Assembly (NCBI RefSeq): GCF_024679095.1
Contig: NC_066562.1
Coordinates: 8,204,398 to 8,268,397, forward strand
Origin: Eriocheir sinensis
Lineage: Eukaryota > Arthropoda > Malacostraca > Decapoda > Varunidae
Length of the DNA: 64,000 nucleotides
Direction of reading: 5' to 3'
Shown: positions 31,424 to 45,781 of the stretch, piece after piece
Position numbering within the stretch: position 1 is the first letter of the stretch
Layout of the letters: each line of letters opens with the position of its first letter
Program-made: the position numbers and the translations under genes
Notes under the pieces: model-generated
The model's input: only the letters and a program-made list of their open reading frames with translations
Database searches by the model: none
Told to the model about the DNA's origin: nothing

Positions 31424-32990
31424 AGCCCCAAAATGCTTGAAAATATGGGCTTAAGAATGGAAAAACTATACTCATAAAACTACCCATGGAAACACCCACA
31501 ATAACCTCGACGAAAACCTTACCAAATGTGTGTGTGTGTGTGTGTGTGTGTGCGCGTCCCAAAATGTTTAACCTGTCCGCTGCGATTGGTATGGATTTGA
31601 CCTTCACTGGTAGCCTGGTAACATGTACTCCCAGGTCTTTCTCTGCCTCTGTGGTGGATAGTGGAGTGTTTCCCATGTGGTATTGGTGTGCTGGATATCC
31701 CCTCCCAAGGTGTAGGAATTGTAGCAGCCATTTTTGTTCCACTCCTGTAGCTTGGTGATGTCTTCTTGTAGGAAATCCACAGCCAAGGGGTTAAGAATGC
31801 GGGCCTAAGAGTGCGTTGTTTTCCAGGCCTGGCGGAACTTGAGGCCGTCCTGCGTTCCTCCCGGTGGCTTGAGGGACAGACCCCGCGTTGCACCATCACC
31901 CGCCGTTTGCCCATCCCCCAAGGCCTGCTCCCCCATGCCTCAAACACCTCCCTGGCCGTCACTGTGCAGGTAAGACCCTTCCTTTGGTCACTCTGTATCT
32001 TAATATTTCCCATACCTGTCTGGCTTCTCTCTGAACAATATTACTTTTCTTCCTTTCCTAATTCTAGTTGCTTAAGGATATTTCAGTTATCCTGCTTGCC
32101 ATCCTTCTCTTAATACCATTCTTTCCCTCTTCTTTTGGTCACTGTATCTTAATATTTCCCATACCTGTCTGGCTTCTCTGAACAATATTACTTTTCTTCC
32201 TTTCCTAATTCTAGTTGCTTAAGGATATTTCAGTTATCCTGCTTGCCATCCTTCTCTTAATACCATTCTTTCCCTCTTCCTTTGGTCACTCTGTATCGTA
32301 ATCTTTCCCATACCTGTCTGGCTTCTCTCTGAACAATATTACTTTTCTTCCTTTCCTAATTCTAGTTGCTTAAGGATATTTCTGTTTTTATCCTGCTTGC
32401 CATCCTTCTCCAAACACCATTCTTTCCTCTCCTTTCTTTCTGTCCTTCAAGACCCTCTCAGCACACTCAATCCTGCTACTTCCAACTCTCTCACTCCAAT
32501 ACTCATTCACCCTATTGATCCACTTCACAGGCGGTCTTCCCCTGACACCCCCTCCCTCAATCCTTCCCTCATACACTCTCTTCACAAGTTCATTCTCCCC
32601 AATTTTCAACACGTGTCCAAACCATCTGAGCGCACCATGCTTCACCCACTCCATCACTCCACTCCTTTCGCTGTCACGCCCTTCATTTTCTCCTTCCCAA
32701 TATCAGTTTTTCAAGCCTGCCATGACCTTTTAAATTCCTTACTCGACTTAACATTTCAGGCCTATCATGGACTCGTGGAGGAGGTGAGGATGGAGGAGGA
32801 CGTGGTGAAGGAGGAGGAGGGTGTGGCAGAGCTCCTACAGGACATCGGGGCAGGGCTGAAGGGCGCCCCGTACACCCCAGACACCTTCAACATTATCGCC
32901 GGTCGCCTTCGCTTCACCCCCGCCCTCGCCGACATGCACTTTCCCGCCTCTGCCCGGCCGCCACCCACCCCCACACGCTCCGTCATTTGA
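21254..32990 (+). CDS. LIPT1: Lipoyltransferase 1, mitochondrial (LIPT1)
   Basis: Six coding exons on the plus strand: 21254-21690, 25720-25831, 28682-28789, 30085-30262, 31827-31969, 32760-32990. All are GT-AG with matching phases, 402 aa (human 373). LIPT1 transfers lipoyl groups to the E2 subunits of mitochondrial 2-oxoacid dehydrogenases (family knowledge). The N-terminal ~50 residues are rich in Ala, Ser, Arg and Lys, fitting a mitochondrial presequence. The LplA-type core follows: NLALEDWLY, PCVVIGRHQNPQVEANL, ARRGSGGGAVYHDHGNLN, then across the exon 2/3 junction HDHK-VSGSAAKLGRTTAYHH, which holds the ligand-binding Lys. The C-terminal part includes ATASVPAHVMNL, LVNPSDEWFPG and a predicted accessory region ending RSVI. 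ATGs at 21254 and 21257 are both usable. Introns are filled with repeats, and exons 1, 2, 3 and possibly 6 have tandem copies of their edges next to them. Confidence 0.95.
21715..22110. repeat. ATA/ACT trinucleotide runs
   Basis: (AAT)n near 21720-21755 and (ACT)n near 21975-22012 and 22070-22100 in LIPT1 intron 1. Low-complexity frames are not genes. Confidence 0.85.
21752..21800 (+). repeat. Diverged copy of the LIPT1 exon 1 donor edge
   Basis: AACCTCAACTGTACCTTCTT through GGGAAAGGTAAAGATGACA repeats the exon 1 end (AACCTGAACTGCACCTTCTT through GGGAGAGGTAAGGATGACA) about 95 bp downstream. A usable GT donor is kept. A 4-base insertion puts it out of phase with exon 2. Confidence 0.8.
22340..22724. 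repeat. Purine tract ending in (GA)n
   Basis: GAAGGAAAG/AATAGGA words, then pure (GA)n at about 22671-22724. No gene. Confidence 0.9.
23120..24010. repeat. Pyrimidine-rich tract with ~94-bp tandem units
   Basis: TGTAATGTTATTCTTCA and TGTAATGTCATTCTTCA start two clear units at about 23248 and 23340. Sequence continues as CTCCTCCTC/TCTTCC words, with (TCC)n near 23870-23895. Confidence 0.8.
24290..25719 (+). repeat. Array in LIPT1 intron 1 related to the exon 2 acceptor
   Basis: The 3' part (25042-25640) is a 55-bp tandem repeat with ATACGACCACCATAGTAACT and AATATTATTACGAC. Flanking longer units carry a whole acceptor: ATACGACCGGCCTAGTAGCG, CAGTATTCAAGCTT, CATCCCTTTCTCTC, then CTTAG and the exon 2 start GTACAACCGGCACAGCAACT. 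Earlier units show ACAACCGGCATAGCAAC near 24990 and GTCATCCCTTTCTCTCATTT-TCCTAG near 25025; weaker ones lie near 24400 and 24560. Confidence 0.75.
24770..24870. repeat. Short CCTTACC/CCTAAC (telomere-like) run
   Basis: CCTTACCTTACCTAAACTTA and CCTAACCTTCC variants, the complement of TTAGG/TAAGG words, in LIPT1 intron 1. Confidence 0.65.
25960..26510. repeat. ~150-bp tandem repeat, about 3 units
   Basis: TACTCTTTCATATC recurs near 26066, 26210 and 26369, together with TTTCTTTAATATCTCGTCC and CCCCAACCACCACCAACACC. LIPT1 intron 2. Confidence 0.8.
26640..27240. repeat. Pyrimidine-rich tract
   Basis: TTTCTTTC/CTTCC words with (TCC)n and (TTC)n runs near 27120-27200. LIPT1 intron 2; no gene. Confidence 0.8.
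27480..27965. repeat. ~120-bp tandem repeat, about 4 units
   Basis: GTGTGTAAGGTTTTGTTTTA and ATAATTCATC, then TTTTTTGTTCTT and CTCTCGTTATATTTC, recur through LIPT1 intron 2 with increasing decay. Confidence 0.75.
28400..28681 (+). repeat. Eight tandem 3' splice sites before LIPT1 exon 3 (35-bp units)
   Basis: One 37-bp unit followed by seven 35-bp units. Each ends in CTCTCCCTTCTGCAG, a pyrimidine tract plus CAG, followed by GAG or, at the last, GTGTCTGG, the true exon start at 28682. CAG ends fall at 28436, 28471, 28506, 28541, 28576, 28611, 28646 and 28681. The units contain no stop codon in any forward frame, so using a site three or six units upstream would add 35 or 70 in-frame residues to LIPT1. 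Confidence 0.95.
28913..29075. repeat. (CT)n runs
   Basis: Short TC microsatellites at about 28913-28945 and 29050-29078. Confidence 0.9.
29185..29430 (+). mobile_element. 3' end of a CR1/L2-like non-LTR retrotransposon
   Basis: The plus frame reads GFKLDKFRFSRDIGKNWFTN, RVVDEWNRLSSHVVSANTIV, FKNRLDKFMDSDIRWG and stops at TAG 29391-29393. This is the typical last ~60 residues of such elements. A short 3' UTR follows, then a T-run. Heavily 5'-truncated, in LIPT1 intron 3. Confidence 0.8.
29431..29515 (+). repeat. GGAGGCAGCTCAAGG dispersed repeat with poly-T head
   Basis: 31 T residues, then ATGGAGGCAGCTCAAGGCCC and ATAATCGCTGCTCC. Directly abuts the non-LTR 3' end. Confidence 0.75.
29815..29970. 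repeat. 30-bp minisatellite, about 5 units
   Basis: The unit TTAGAGTCTGGGTTGATAGG plus AGGTCACCTG repeats with few changes. In LIPT1 intron 3, ~110 bp before exon 4. Confidence 0.95.
30440..30880 (-). repeat. ~117-bp tandem array of the GTCAAACTACC repeat, about 4 units
   Basis: On the minus strand each unit reads TTCATGGTACAGAAGAAG, GTCAAAC, TCATAAAAGTACCC, TTGGAAATGCCCACAATTCC, GCGAAAACCTTGTTAAATA. 117 is divisible by 3, so an apparent 39-residue repeat frame exists; it is not a gene. LIPT1 intron 4. Confidence 0.9.
31133..31552. repeat. (GT)n microsatellites with two short copies of the GTCAAACTACC repeat
   Basis: (GT)n at about 31135-31180, 31351-31420 and 31527-31552. Repeat copies at 31262-31345 and 31465-31530 (AAACTACCCATGGAAATACT, CTCTACCAAAGCCTTACC) each end at a (GT)n run, as in the hairpin at 12285. 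Confidence 0.85.
31976..32400. repeat. ~150-bp tandem repeat, nearly 3 units, right after the LIPT1 exon 5 donor
   Basis: TTTGGTCACTCTGTATC recurs near 31983, 32134 and 32282. Units share CCCATACCTGTCTGGCTTCT and TAATTCTAGTTGCTTAAGGA. The array begins within ~10 bp of the donor. Confidence 0.9.
32400..32660 (-). mobile_element. Non-LTR retrotransposon C-terminal fragment
   Basis: The minus frame reads VKHGALRWFGHVLKIGENEL, VKRVYEGRIEGGGVRGRPPV, KWINRVNEYWSERVG, the conserved RWFGH/RGRPP tail of a common invertebrate non-LTR family. Truncated at both ends, in LIPT1 intron 5. The C-terminal motifs differ from the element at 12485. Confidence 0.85.
32707..32730 (+). repeat. Possible decayed copy of the LIPT1 exon 6 acceptor edge
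   Basis: TTTTTCAAGCCTGCCATGAC resembles the real boundary ATTTCAG then GCCTATCATGGAC about 50 bp downstream. It is short and keeps an AG. Chance similarity is possible. Confidence 0.4.
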
Positions 32991-34915
32991 GCCCCCAAGG
33001 AGGAAAAGAAGGGCCTGACGTGAGCCTTGAGGGATGCCTTGCGTGGAGGTGGAGTGAGGTGATAGGTGGAGGGATGAGCCAGGAGTAATTACTGTTTAAG
33101 GCTATTAACACCCAACTTCTCATATATTATCCATTATCTTTTCACAGTATCTTTTTCTGTCTACCTTCTATTTGTCTTTCTATACCTTTTCTGTTTCCCT
33201 GTCTATATTCTATTTGTCATTCTATCTATATTGTTCTGAAGTCTTGTTGCCTACTTTGGACTTTTCTTTACTCTCCTCCATTCTCATTTTCCCTTACTTA
33301 TTTGGATGAGCCTCCCTTTCTCCTCGTTCAAGCGCTCATCATAATTATTACACCCTTCTCTCCCTCCACCTCTCTGTCCCTTGCTCTGTCCTCTCCATCC
33401 TCTGTACCAACAGTTGTCTCTCTACCCTGTCCTGCCGTCCTATATGACTCATTCTCCCTCTTCACAAACTACTATTATGCTTTCTCTGCTTATGAGTGGA
33501 ACAATGATTTACTGCTTATGTGTTTCAAAGAATGTAGTTTATCTTCCTTAAGGAGGCTTGGTGAATGGGAATTATTTTATAAGATGTTTGTTTAGGTCCG
33601 TTACGGCTGCCACTCTTCACCTTCACTGCTTGCTCCTCCTCCTGTTCAGTCCATTGGTTACATTGCCCAACTAAATGTTTTCCTCTTTCCCAAAGCCGTT
33701 CCACCAGCCAGGCCTCCTTGTGTAGGCCTCAGCTCAAATGTATACTGAGCATATTAGGTACTTCAGGCAAGACTTATCAGTGTGCTGCACACCAATATTC
33801 ATCCTCCTCTAGATCTTCTTGGAGCACTGCAGTGCTGCCATACAGCCTTGGGCTCAACACTTTGTTCAATGAGTGAAGGAGGGAAACTTCCTGTCTGTGG
33901 AAAATGTGTGTGTTGTGGTTCAGTCTGAATCAACACAAGGCTGTGTGGAGCCCCTCGATAGCCTCAGGTTGTGACACTTCCTCTATGATAACTTTCTTAT
34001 GCTATTCTGCATGCACCACCGGTCCACCACACACACAAGGTTCAAGGGCGTAGATATCTGACTAATTTTGAGGTCCTGGCTCTCCCAGATCTTTGAAAAT
34101 ATGACTTAAGATAATTCCACAGTCAGGTCCAAAGCTTTGTTTGGCCATGACGCCAACCATTGATAACTGAACTGACAGTCCATTTCGCTTTGTACACAGC
34201 TGTTGCCGGAGCTTCTGTGCATTTCCTCTCTTGTAGCAGCAGAGGACTGGTGACACTGGTGGCAACAGCTGTGTGTACCAAGAAGCTGGCTGTGCTTGCT
34301 TCATTTTAAAATGTTCAATTAAAATACACTTATGCACAATTTTTTTTTAAAACTTTATGTTCACAACAAGAGTTTGGACACTTGTAAACTATTGTAACAC
34401 CTCAGGGGCCAGGACTTCAAAACTAGTCACACCTTTGCAGTGTGGGAAGCCTTTTTGGTGTTGATATTCACTTGGACGCTGCACGGTGTTGTCAGGATAA
34501 AACGTTTGGCATTAAGTTTCATTGGTGCGTCAGTGCATGATGACAGTGAACAGGTCAGCAGGGTGAGCTAGGGCAGGGCGGCACCCTCCCGCCAGCACAA
34601 CAGTAATGTCACTGGTGCTGTCCTTACAGAGCTTATGAAGGCGTGGCACGCCAAGGAGTGCAAAGTGTTGTTATTCATGATGTTGACATTCCTCTTGTTG
34701 ATTGTGAGCACTTGTCGTGTCTTCACTGCATCACATGTGTTTGTTTGTTAAATTAATCTTTACTGCTGTTATGGACTCTTGGAATTGATATTATCTGATC
34801 AAGAAAAAGAACTCGTCTGTGTTTTCTTCAGCTGATGAGCTAACTTTATCTGAACTGTTACATGAATCTATATTTTACTAATAATAATGCTAATAAATCT
34901 TTATATATACCAGCT
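32991..34915 (+). other. LIPT1: Probable LIPT1 3' UTR
   Basis: Mostly non-repetitive sequence after the LIPT1 stop, with no convincing frame. The first good poly(A) signal is at 34892-34897. Confidence 0.4.
34892..34897 (+). terminator. Candidate poly(A) signal AATAAA
   Basis: CTAATAAATCTTT, about 1.9 kb beyond the LIPT1 stop codon. Another AATAAA lies at 35284-35289. Confidence 0.4.
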
Positions 34916-35730
34916 GTGAGTGAATATCCCTTAGTGCCAACGTGTTGCTGATGCTGCCAGAACACCGAGGAAAGTGAACAAATGGGTGTTCAGTGCCAAT
35001 ACAGCACAAGGCCACGGTGATGTGTAGGCAAGATTTTCAGGTACCTTTATCATGGTTAGGGATTCTATTCTTTCAGGGGCCCTACCTTCCTGTGAATAGC
35101 AGCCTCTGGGGCCCTTGTATCCTGAAGGGGGAGGGTGCCCTTGGCCCTCTTTTTAGTTTTGAGGTGCAGGAGTGGTGCCTGGCCGTGGAACTAGGCCCGG
35201 CGTGAACCCTTGGAAGGCTCTGCACGTAATCACCGGGAACACCATCAGATCACCGACTAGCTCACGCATTGGTTGAACTAGGAGGAATAAAGTAGACAGT
35301 TCAGCTCTGTGAGACTCTGTGATTGGCAACACTGGGTATGTGGGCACATGTCACGCTCCCCAAAATTCACCCTACTCACCGGGGTCCTTTCTCTAAGACA
35401 ATCCTGAGTTGAGGAGGCTAAAGGGGCACTCACAAAGGTCCGGAGACAAGGTAGACTGCATAAAGACGTAAACATTCTCCAGCATCCTTCATAGGGAAAT
35501 TTAAACCATGTCATTCCATAGAGTAAATAATGTTCTGTGCATTAGGTGAGGAAATGTGAGGATTGTCATTCCATACATATTTTAAGAGAAAGTTCTGTGC
35601 TTCAAGGTACCAGGGATTCAGATGCAATGTGTGTTGTAGCTGGTGATGAGGAATGGAAGAAGGAAAAGAAGACCAAGAAGAAAAAATGAAGAGTGGGTTC
35701 AGTGTGCGCCCAGACTAACCAACCATCATT
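34916..35730. other. Unassigned unique sequence
   Basis: No repeat unit and no convincing coding frame on either strand. Confidence 0.35.
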
Positions 35731-36019
35731 TTAACCCGATGGCAGTGACAGGCCAAATTTGTGGCTTTACCGTGTAGCAGCGACGGGCCAAATTTGTGGC
35801 TTTACCGTGTAGCAGCGACGGGCCAAATTTGTGGCTTTACCGTGTAGCAGCGACGGGCCAGATTTGTGCCATGATATAAACCCCCCAAAATAGATGATAC
35901 ATAATCTGATCACAAATGCTTTGCTATATATTATGAAATGGTTTGTGTGAGGGGTGATTTTTTCTCATTTTTCTCGCTTGGAGGGACCATTGAGAAACAT
36001 GATCCCCACTGCTGGTTAA
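35731..36019 (+). mobile_element. TTAA-flanked MITE, copy 2, with internally amplified end
   Basis: Begins TTAA-CCCGATGGCAGTGAC and ends CACTGCTGG-TTAA. Near the left end a 35-bp unit (GTGTAGCAGCGACGGGCCAA through GGCTTTACC) is present about four times, against two in the copy at 53640. The rest matches the other copies. Confidence 0.85.
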
Positions 36020-36450
36020 CCAACACTACCACACTACAACCACCACCATTACCAACTTCAACCATCCCATCGTCACCGCCAGACTAATTCCAAACCATCT
36101 ACACCACCTCATTTCCAGGCTTCACCTCCACCACTACCACCCACCAATCCGTCACCTTCAAACCACTATTATCATTACCACCAGACTTATTTCAAAACCA
36201 TCTACATCACCAACATTTCCAGACTTCACCTCCAATACCACTCATCATTCTTACAACTTCAACCCACCACCACCACCACCACAACCAGCCCAATCTTCAA
36301 CCATACATTCACCACCACCAGACTAATCTCATAACCTACACCACTACCACCACCACCATGCCTTCAAGTTCAAACCATCACCACTACCACCACCACCATA
36401 CCATTTTCAAGACTACACCACCACCACCACCACCACCACCACTCACCATG
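36020..36450. repeat. ACC/CCA-rich degenerate repeat
   Basis: CACCACCACC runs with imperfect ~110-bp units (CCAGACTAAT, CATCTACACCACC, TTTCCAGACTTCACCTCCA). Not coding. Confidence 0.8.
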
Positions 36451-37679
36451 CCGACAGGTGTCTCCTCTACCTACCTGCTTCATCACCACCTCATCACCAG
36501 GTCCAACACCAATACCTGGACCTCCTCATCTGCTTGTTTTTCCTTCCGCTGCTGTTGTTGTTGTTGTTGTTGTTGTTGTCCTCTCGGCAGCCTCGAGGGG
36601 GAGCAAGAATACAAGGCGACACATAAATAGATTGTATTTACCTTTTTTTGAACATCACAGAAACAACACTTTCCTTGATTGACAAAGAAGAATCAAAAAC
36701 AAACAAGACAAAAAAAGATAATAACGTAAATTGTACACGTTCTGTTTAGTATTTTTTTTTTAAACAGAAAATATAAAATTCTCTCAATGTAAGTAAGTAA
36801 AAAAAAAGAAACGGAGTAACAAAACAGAATAGTGGTAATTGTAGTGTGCTCTTACGCGCTGGGACGAGACTTGGCCAGCGGGAGAGAGCGAGCCCACGCC
36901 TGGTGAGGGTAAGGGTGTGTGGCGGGCCAGACTGAGACTACTAGATGTGACACAGACCAACAATAGTGTTACAGAGATGAGTGGAGATGAACTACAAGCT
37001 AGAGAACCATCGCAAGCAAATAGACTCTTATTTAAGTACAGAACTAGAGGCAGGATTATGCATCGGCCGAAGACTAATGCCGAGGATGTCTTGCTTCGAA
37101 TGCATGAGTGTGAGACCAGACGAGGAGACGAGAGGAACAGGCGGGGAAGATGAAAGGAAGTACGAGAGGATAGGAGAGAATAGAGGAGGATAGACTACCT
37201 ACACTATAGAGGTACGCAAATAGGAAAAATTCATGGATATTCCCGGATGAAAAAGTTCTTGTGCAGTCATGACGAACATCATAAATAACATACACCACTC
37301 CAGCTGTGTCCCCTTCACGCCACTCCACCTCCCACAGACACGCCCCCACGCGCCCCACATCCACAGTAGTGCCAGGAAACGAAGGGACAGGACAAGATGG
37401 TTACCTACGCACAGGAGCCTAGTAATGAGTGAGTGCCGCAGCTGGAGGGTGAGCGAGCGACTTCCGTTAGTGAGAAAGCGAGTGAGATAGGACGAGCCTT
37501 GTCGAGATGCATTTGGTGGCAGCCCTGAACAGACTTACGACTTTGATTGGTCACCAGTGTTAGTCTGGGTGGGAGGGGGAGGGGGATGTCTGCCTGCTTG
37601 AGAAATATACATCTAGTAGTGGCCCCCCCCGCAGCCCCGGACTTGGGGTCGGGGCGGGGGAGGGGCGTCGGGGGCTCAC
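36450..37679 (-). other. Region downstream of LC8 gene, probably including its 3' UTR
   Basis: Contains (TTG)n at 36546-36578, A/T-rich sequence to about 36840, then mixed sequence and a G/C-rich block (37620-37675) next to the LC8 stop. Extent of the 3' UTR not resolved; no other gene is supported. Confidence 0.3.
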
Positions 37680-41299
<3,620 letters not shown>

Positions 41300-41329
41300 C
41301 CTGCGGGCACACAACACACGCCAGGTCAG

Positions 41330-41890
41330 GTCAGGTCAGGTCACGCGCGCGTTTTTTTTAAGTCTTTATAAGTGTTTGTATACGTCGATATGGATTGATT
41401 TAGAGGCTTAATAAGTGCATAAGGGTTGGAGTATTTGATTTTTTGTTGTTGTTGTTGATTGGAATAAGAAAATGGTAGATGCAAAATACGAAAGATGGTG
41501 AATATTTGAAGTTTTCTTATATGCCTTTTTTTTTTATAATTCTACGGTTCTGATATTGAGTTTTTCACTAATTCTCCTGCTCTGAAAGTCATGTATGTTC
41601 CAATTCCTATGATTTTGAAGGTAATGTTTATTTTTTTTTATCATTACAACGATTCAGTGATGATTATATTTCTTCTACTATTCTAAAACCAATAGTAATG
41701 GTGTTTGTACTTAAGTCTAAGGTTCTATAAGTAAGGTGTTTGTTAGTTCTACGGTTCTGAAAAGCGACAAAAAAAATACAAAACCCAACACACATTTAAG
41801 TATATAAGTAGGTAAGTTCAAACAGATAAGTAAAGAAAAAAGTATCATTAGTATATATTTATTATGGAGTATTATCATCGGTTTCTGTGC
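41330..41890. other. AT-rich sequence upstream of the LC8 start exon
   Basis: Four AGGTC repeats (41318-41342), then AT-rich sequence with no gene seen. Confidence 0.4.
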
Positions 41891-41895
41891 ACTAT

Positions 41896-41896
<1 letters not shown>

Positions 41897-41945
<49 letters not shown>
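41897..41945. repeat. (CA)n microsatellite
   Basis: About 24 CA units. Confidence 0.95.
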
Positions 41946-41947
<2 letters not shown>

Positions 41948-42186
41948 GTCCATGCAAGCAATCACCAGCCAGAACCAGGTGAGCACAGCAGCATCAAAGA
42001 GGTCCCGGATACTCCTTATAATCTATTACCAGCGTGACCTTACCCTACACATCGTCTTGGGAGGGGAGCAAGGTCACACACGCACACGCACACACGAACA
42101 CACACTCGCAACCACAGGCATAGATATACGATTAACGCCGAGAGCTCCACAGGTTAATGAAGCAGACAGGAAGCCCACTCGAGACA

Positions 42187-42541
42187 GGTAAGGTAAGGTT
42201 AGGTAAGGTAAGGTTAAGGTACGTAAGGTAAAGTAAGGTCAGGGAAAGTAAAATGAGATGAAGTTAGGTAGGGTAAGGTTAGGTTAGGTTAGGTAAGGTT
42301 AGGTAAGGTAAGGTAAGGTAAGGTAAGGTTAGGTTAGGTTAGGTAAGGTAAGGTAAGGTTAGGTTAGGTTAGGTAAGGTTAGGTAAGGTAAGGTTAGGTA
42401 AGGTAAGGTAAGGTTAGGTTAGGTTAGGTTAGGTAAGGTAAGGTAAGGTAAGGTAAGGTAAGGTTAGGGTAAGGCTAGGTAAGGTAAGGTTAGAAAAGGT
42501 AAAATGAGATGAAGTTAGGTAAGGTAAGGTAAGGTAAGGTG
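42187..42541. repeat. Interstitial TTAGG/TAAGG array
   Basis: About 350 bp almost entirely of AGGTT and AGGTA pentamers, for example AGGTTAGGTTAGGTTAGGT. TTAGG is the ancestral arthropod telomere repeat (established knowledge); the mix with TAAGG shows this copy is old. Confidence 0.85.
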
Positions 42542-44000
<1,459 letters not shown>

Positions 44001-44009
44001 TTAGAACCT

Positions 44010-44430
44010 AGGTGTGAAGGGAAGGGGATCTGAGTATGGTTAAATAGGATTGGGAAGGACAGAGATGAGGAAAGGGTCGATGATGCCAGAAATGAGATAA
44101 GGAAAAGGATCAAAAACTATCAGAAACACGTTATGAGAGACAGGTAAGATGGACAGGTGTGAAAGGGAAGGGGATCCGAGTATGGTTAGGTAGGATTGGG
44201 AGGGACAGAGATGGGGAAAAGGTCGAGGATGCCAGAAATGAGAAAAGGAAAAGGATCAAAAACTATCAGAAACGCGTTATGAGACAGGTAGGATGGACAG
44301 GTGTGAAAGGGAAGGGGATTTGAGAATAGCAGTGTAGGATTGGGAAGGACAGAGATGGGGAATGGGAGAGATGAGGAAATGATTAAGAACTACCAAAAAT
44401 AACGTTGAGACAGGTAAGAAATAACAGGTG
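44010..44430. repeat. 144-bp tandem repeat, 3 units
   Basis: AGGTGTGAAAGGGAAGGGGA starts units at about 44010, 44154 and 44298. Also shared: AAGGATCAAAAACTATCAGA. Confidence 0.9.
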
Positions 44431-44434
44431 CAAA

Positions 44435-44980
44435 GGGAGGAGGAGGGGATGTGCGCGTAGATATAGGAAAATAGGGAAATTGATCAAGTTAGGAAGGAAG
44501 GGGAGACCAATAATGGGAAAGGAAGGTAAGGACAGGTAAGGTAAAGTAACGTTTTGAGACAGGTGTGAAGGGTGTGAGGTGTGAGGGGAGGGATGTGAAC
44601 GTAGATATAGGGAAAAAGGAAGGAAGGGGAGACAAGAGATGGGAAACGATTAGGACAGGTAAGGTAACGTTTTGACAGGTGTGAGGGGAGGGATGTGAAC
44701 GTAGATGTAGGGAAACAGGAAGGAAGGGGAGACCAGAGATGAAAAAGGAAGGTAAGGACAGGTAAGGTAGTAACGTTTTGACAGGTGTGAGGAGACGTCA
44801 GGTGTGAAGAGAGGGATGTGAACGATTAGGACAGGTAAGGTAACGTTTCGACAGGTGTGGAGAGGGATGTGAACGATTAGGACAGGTAAGGTAACGTTTC
44901 GACAGGTGTGGAGAGGGATGTGAACGATTAGGACAGGTAAGGTAACGTTTCGACAGGTGTGAGGGGAGGGATGTGAGCAT
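44435..44980. repeat. Related minisatellites, ~110-bp then 51-bp units
   Basis: GGGATGTGAACG plus ACAGGTAAGGTAACGTTT recur. Early units include a GATATAGGGAAA-AAGGAAGG insert; the last three are 51 bp apart (44813, 44864, 44915). Confidence 0.85.
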
Positions 44981-45748
44981 ACCTGGCGAGCAGAGGTGGA
45001 CAGCAGAACATCTACATCTACCCTACTGGCTCTCTACAAAGCTGCAAGTGAATGAACAGGCAAGGCAGTTACAAGAAGAGGCCTAGAGAGGAGGAGTGGT
45101 CACACTGCTCTGTCCGGGTCTGTTCTTAGCTGACCTTTTAGACATTTTGTGAAGAGATTGTCAATTGATTTATTTAGTTATGATTATTATTAGATACTGA
45201 TTGATTAACTCATTGACTGATCGATTTACAACACTTAAAGAGAAGGGATAAAGGGAGGAAGAGAGGAAAAAGGATGGAAAATGAAGTATGAAAAAGATAG
45301 ATCGTTATATGGAAAACTTTTTGCGTATGTAACATTTAAAGAGAAGAAGAGAAAGGAAGAAGACGATAAGGAATGGAAGGAGAGAAAACGTCTAAAAATA
45401 AAGAATGAATGAGAGTGAAATAAAAAATGGAGATAGAAAGAGAAAGGACAGGAAAATAATGTGAAAAAGGGAAAGTGGATGAAAAAGAAGAAAAAAGTGA
45501 GAAAAAAGAGAAATTGAAGAGAAAAAAGGAAGGATGAGATATCGATGAGAAGAACAGAGAGAAAGAGAAAGAGAAAAGGATGATAAAAAAAAGGAGACGA
45601 AGAGAAAGAACAAACAGAAAGAAAAAAAACAGGCATAGAAAAATAATTAGAGTTTTCTTTCGTTAATTAAGTTTACAAAAAGAAGTTCCCTAATAATTAT
45701 GATTAATATTAAGAATCAGACCATTGACGAGTGTGAAAAATAGCCTTA

Positions 45749-45781
<33 letters not shown>

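Noticed and set aside
36917..37193. Short overlapping plus frames near the LC8 3' region
   Set aside because: Three alternatives of similar length, no homology recognised; more likely 3' UTR or intergenic.
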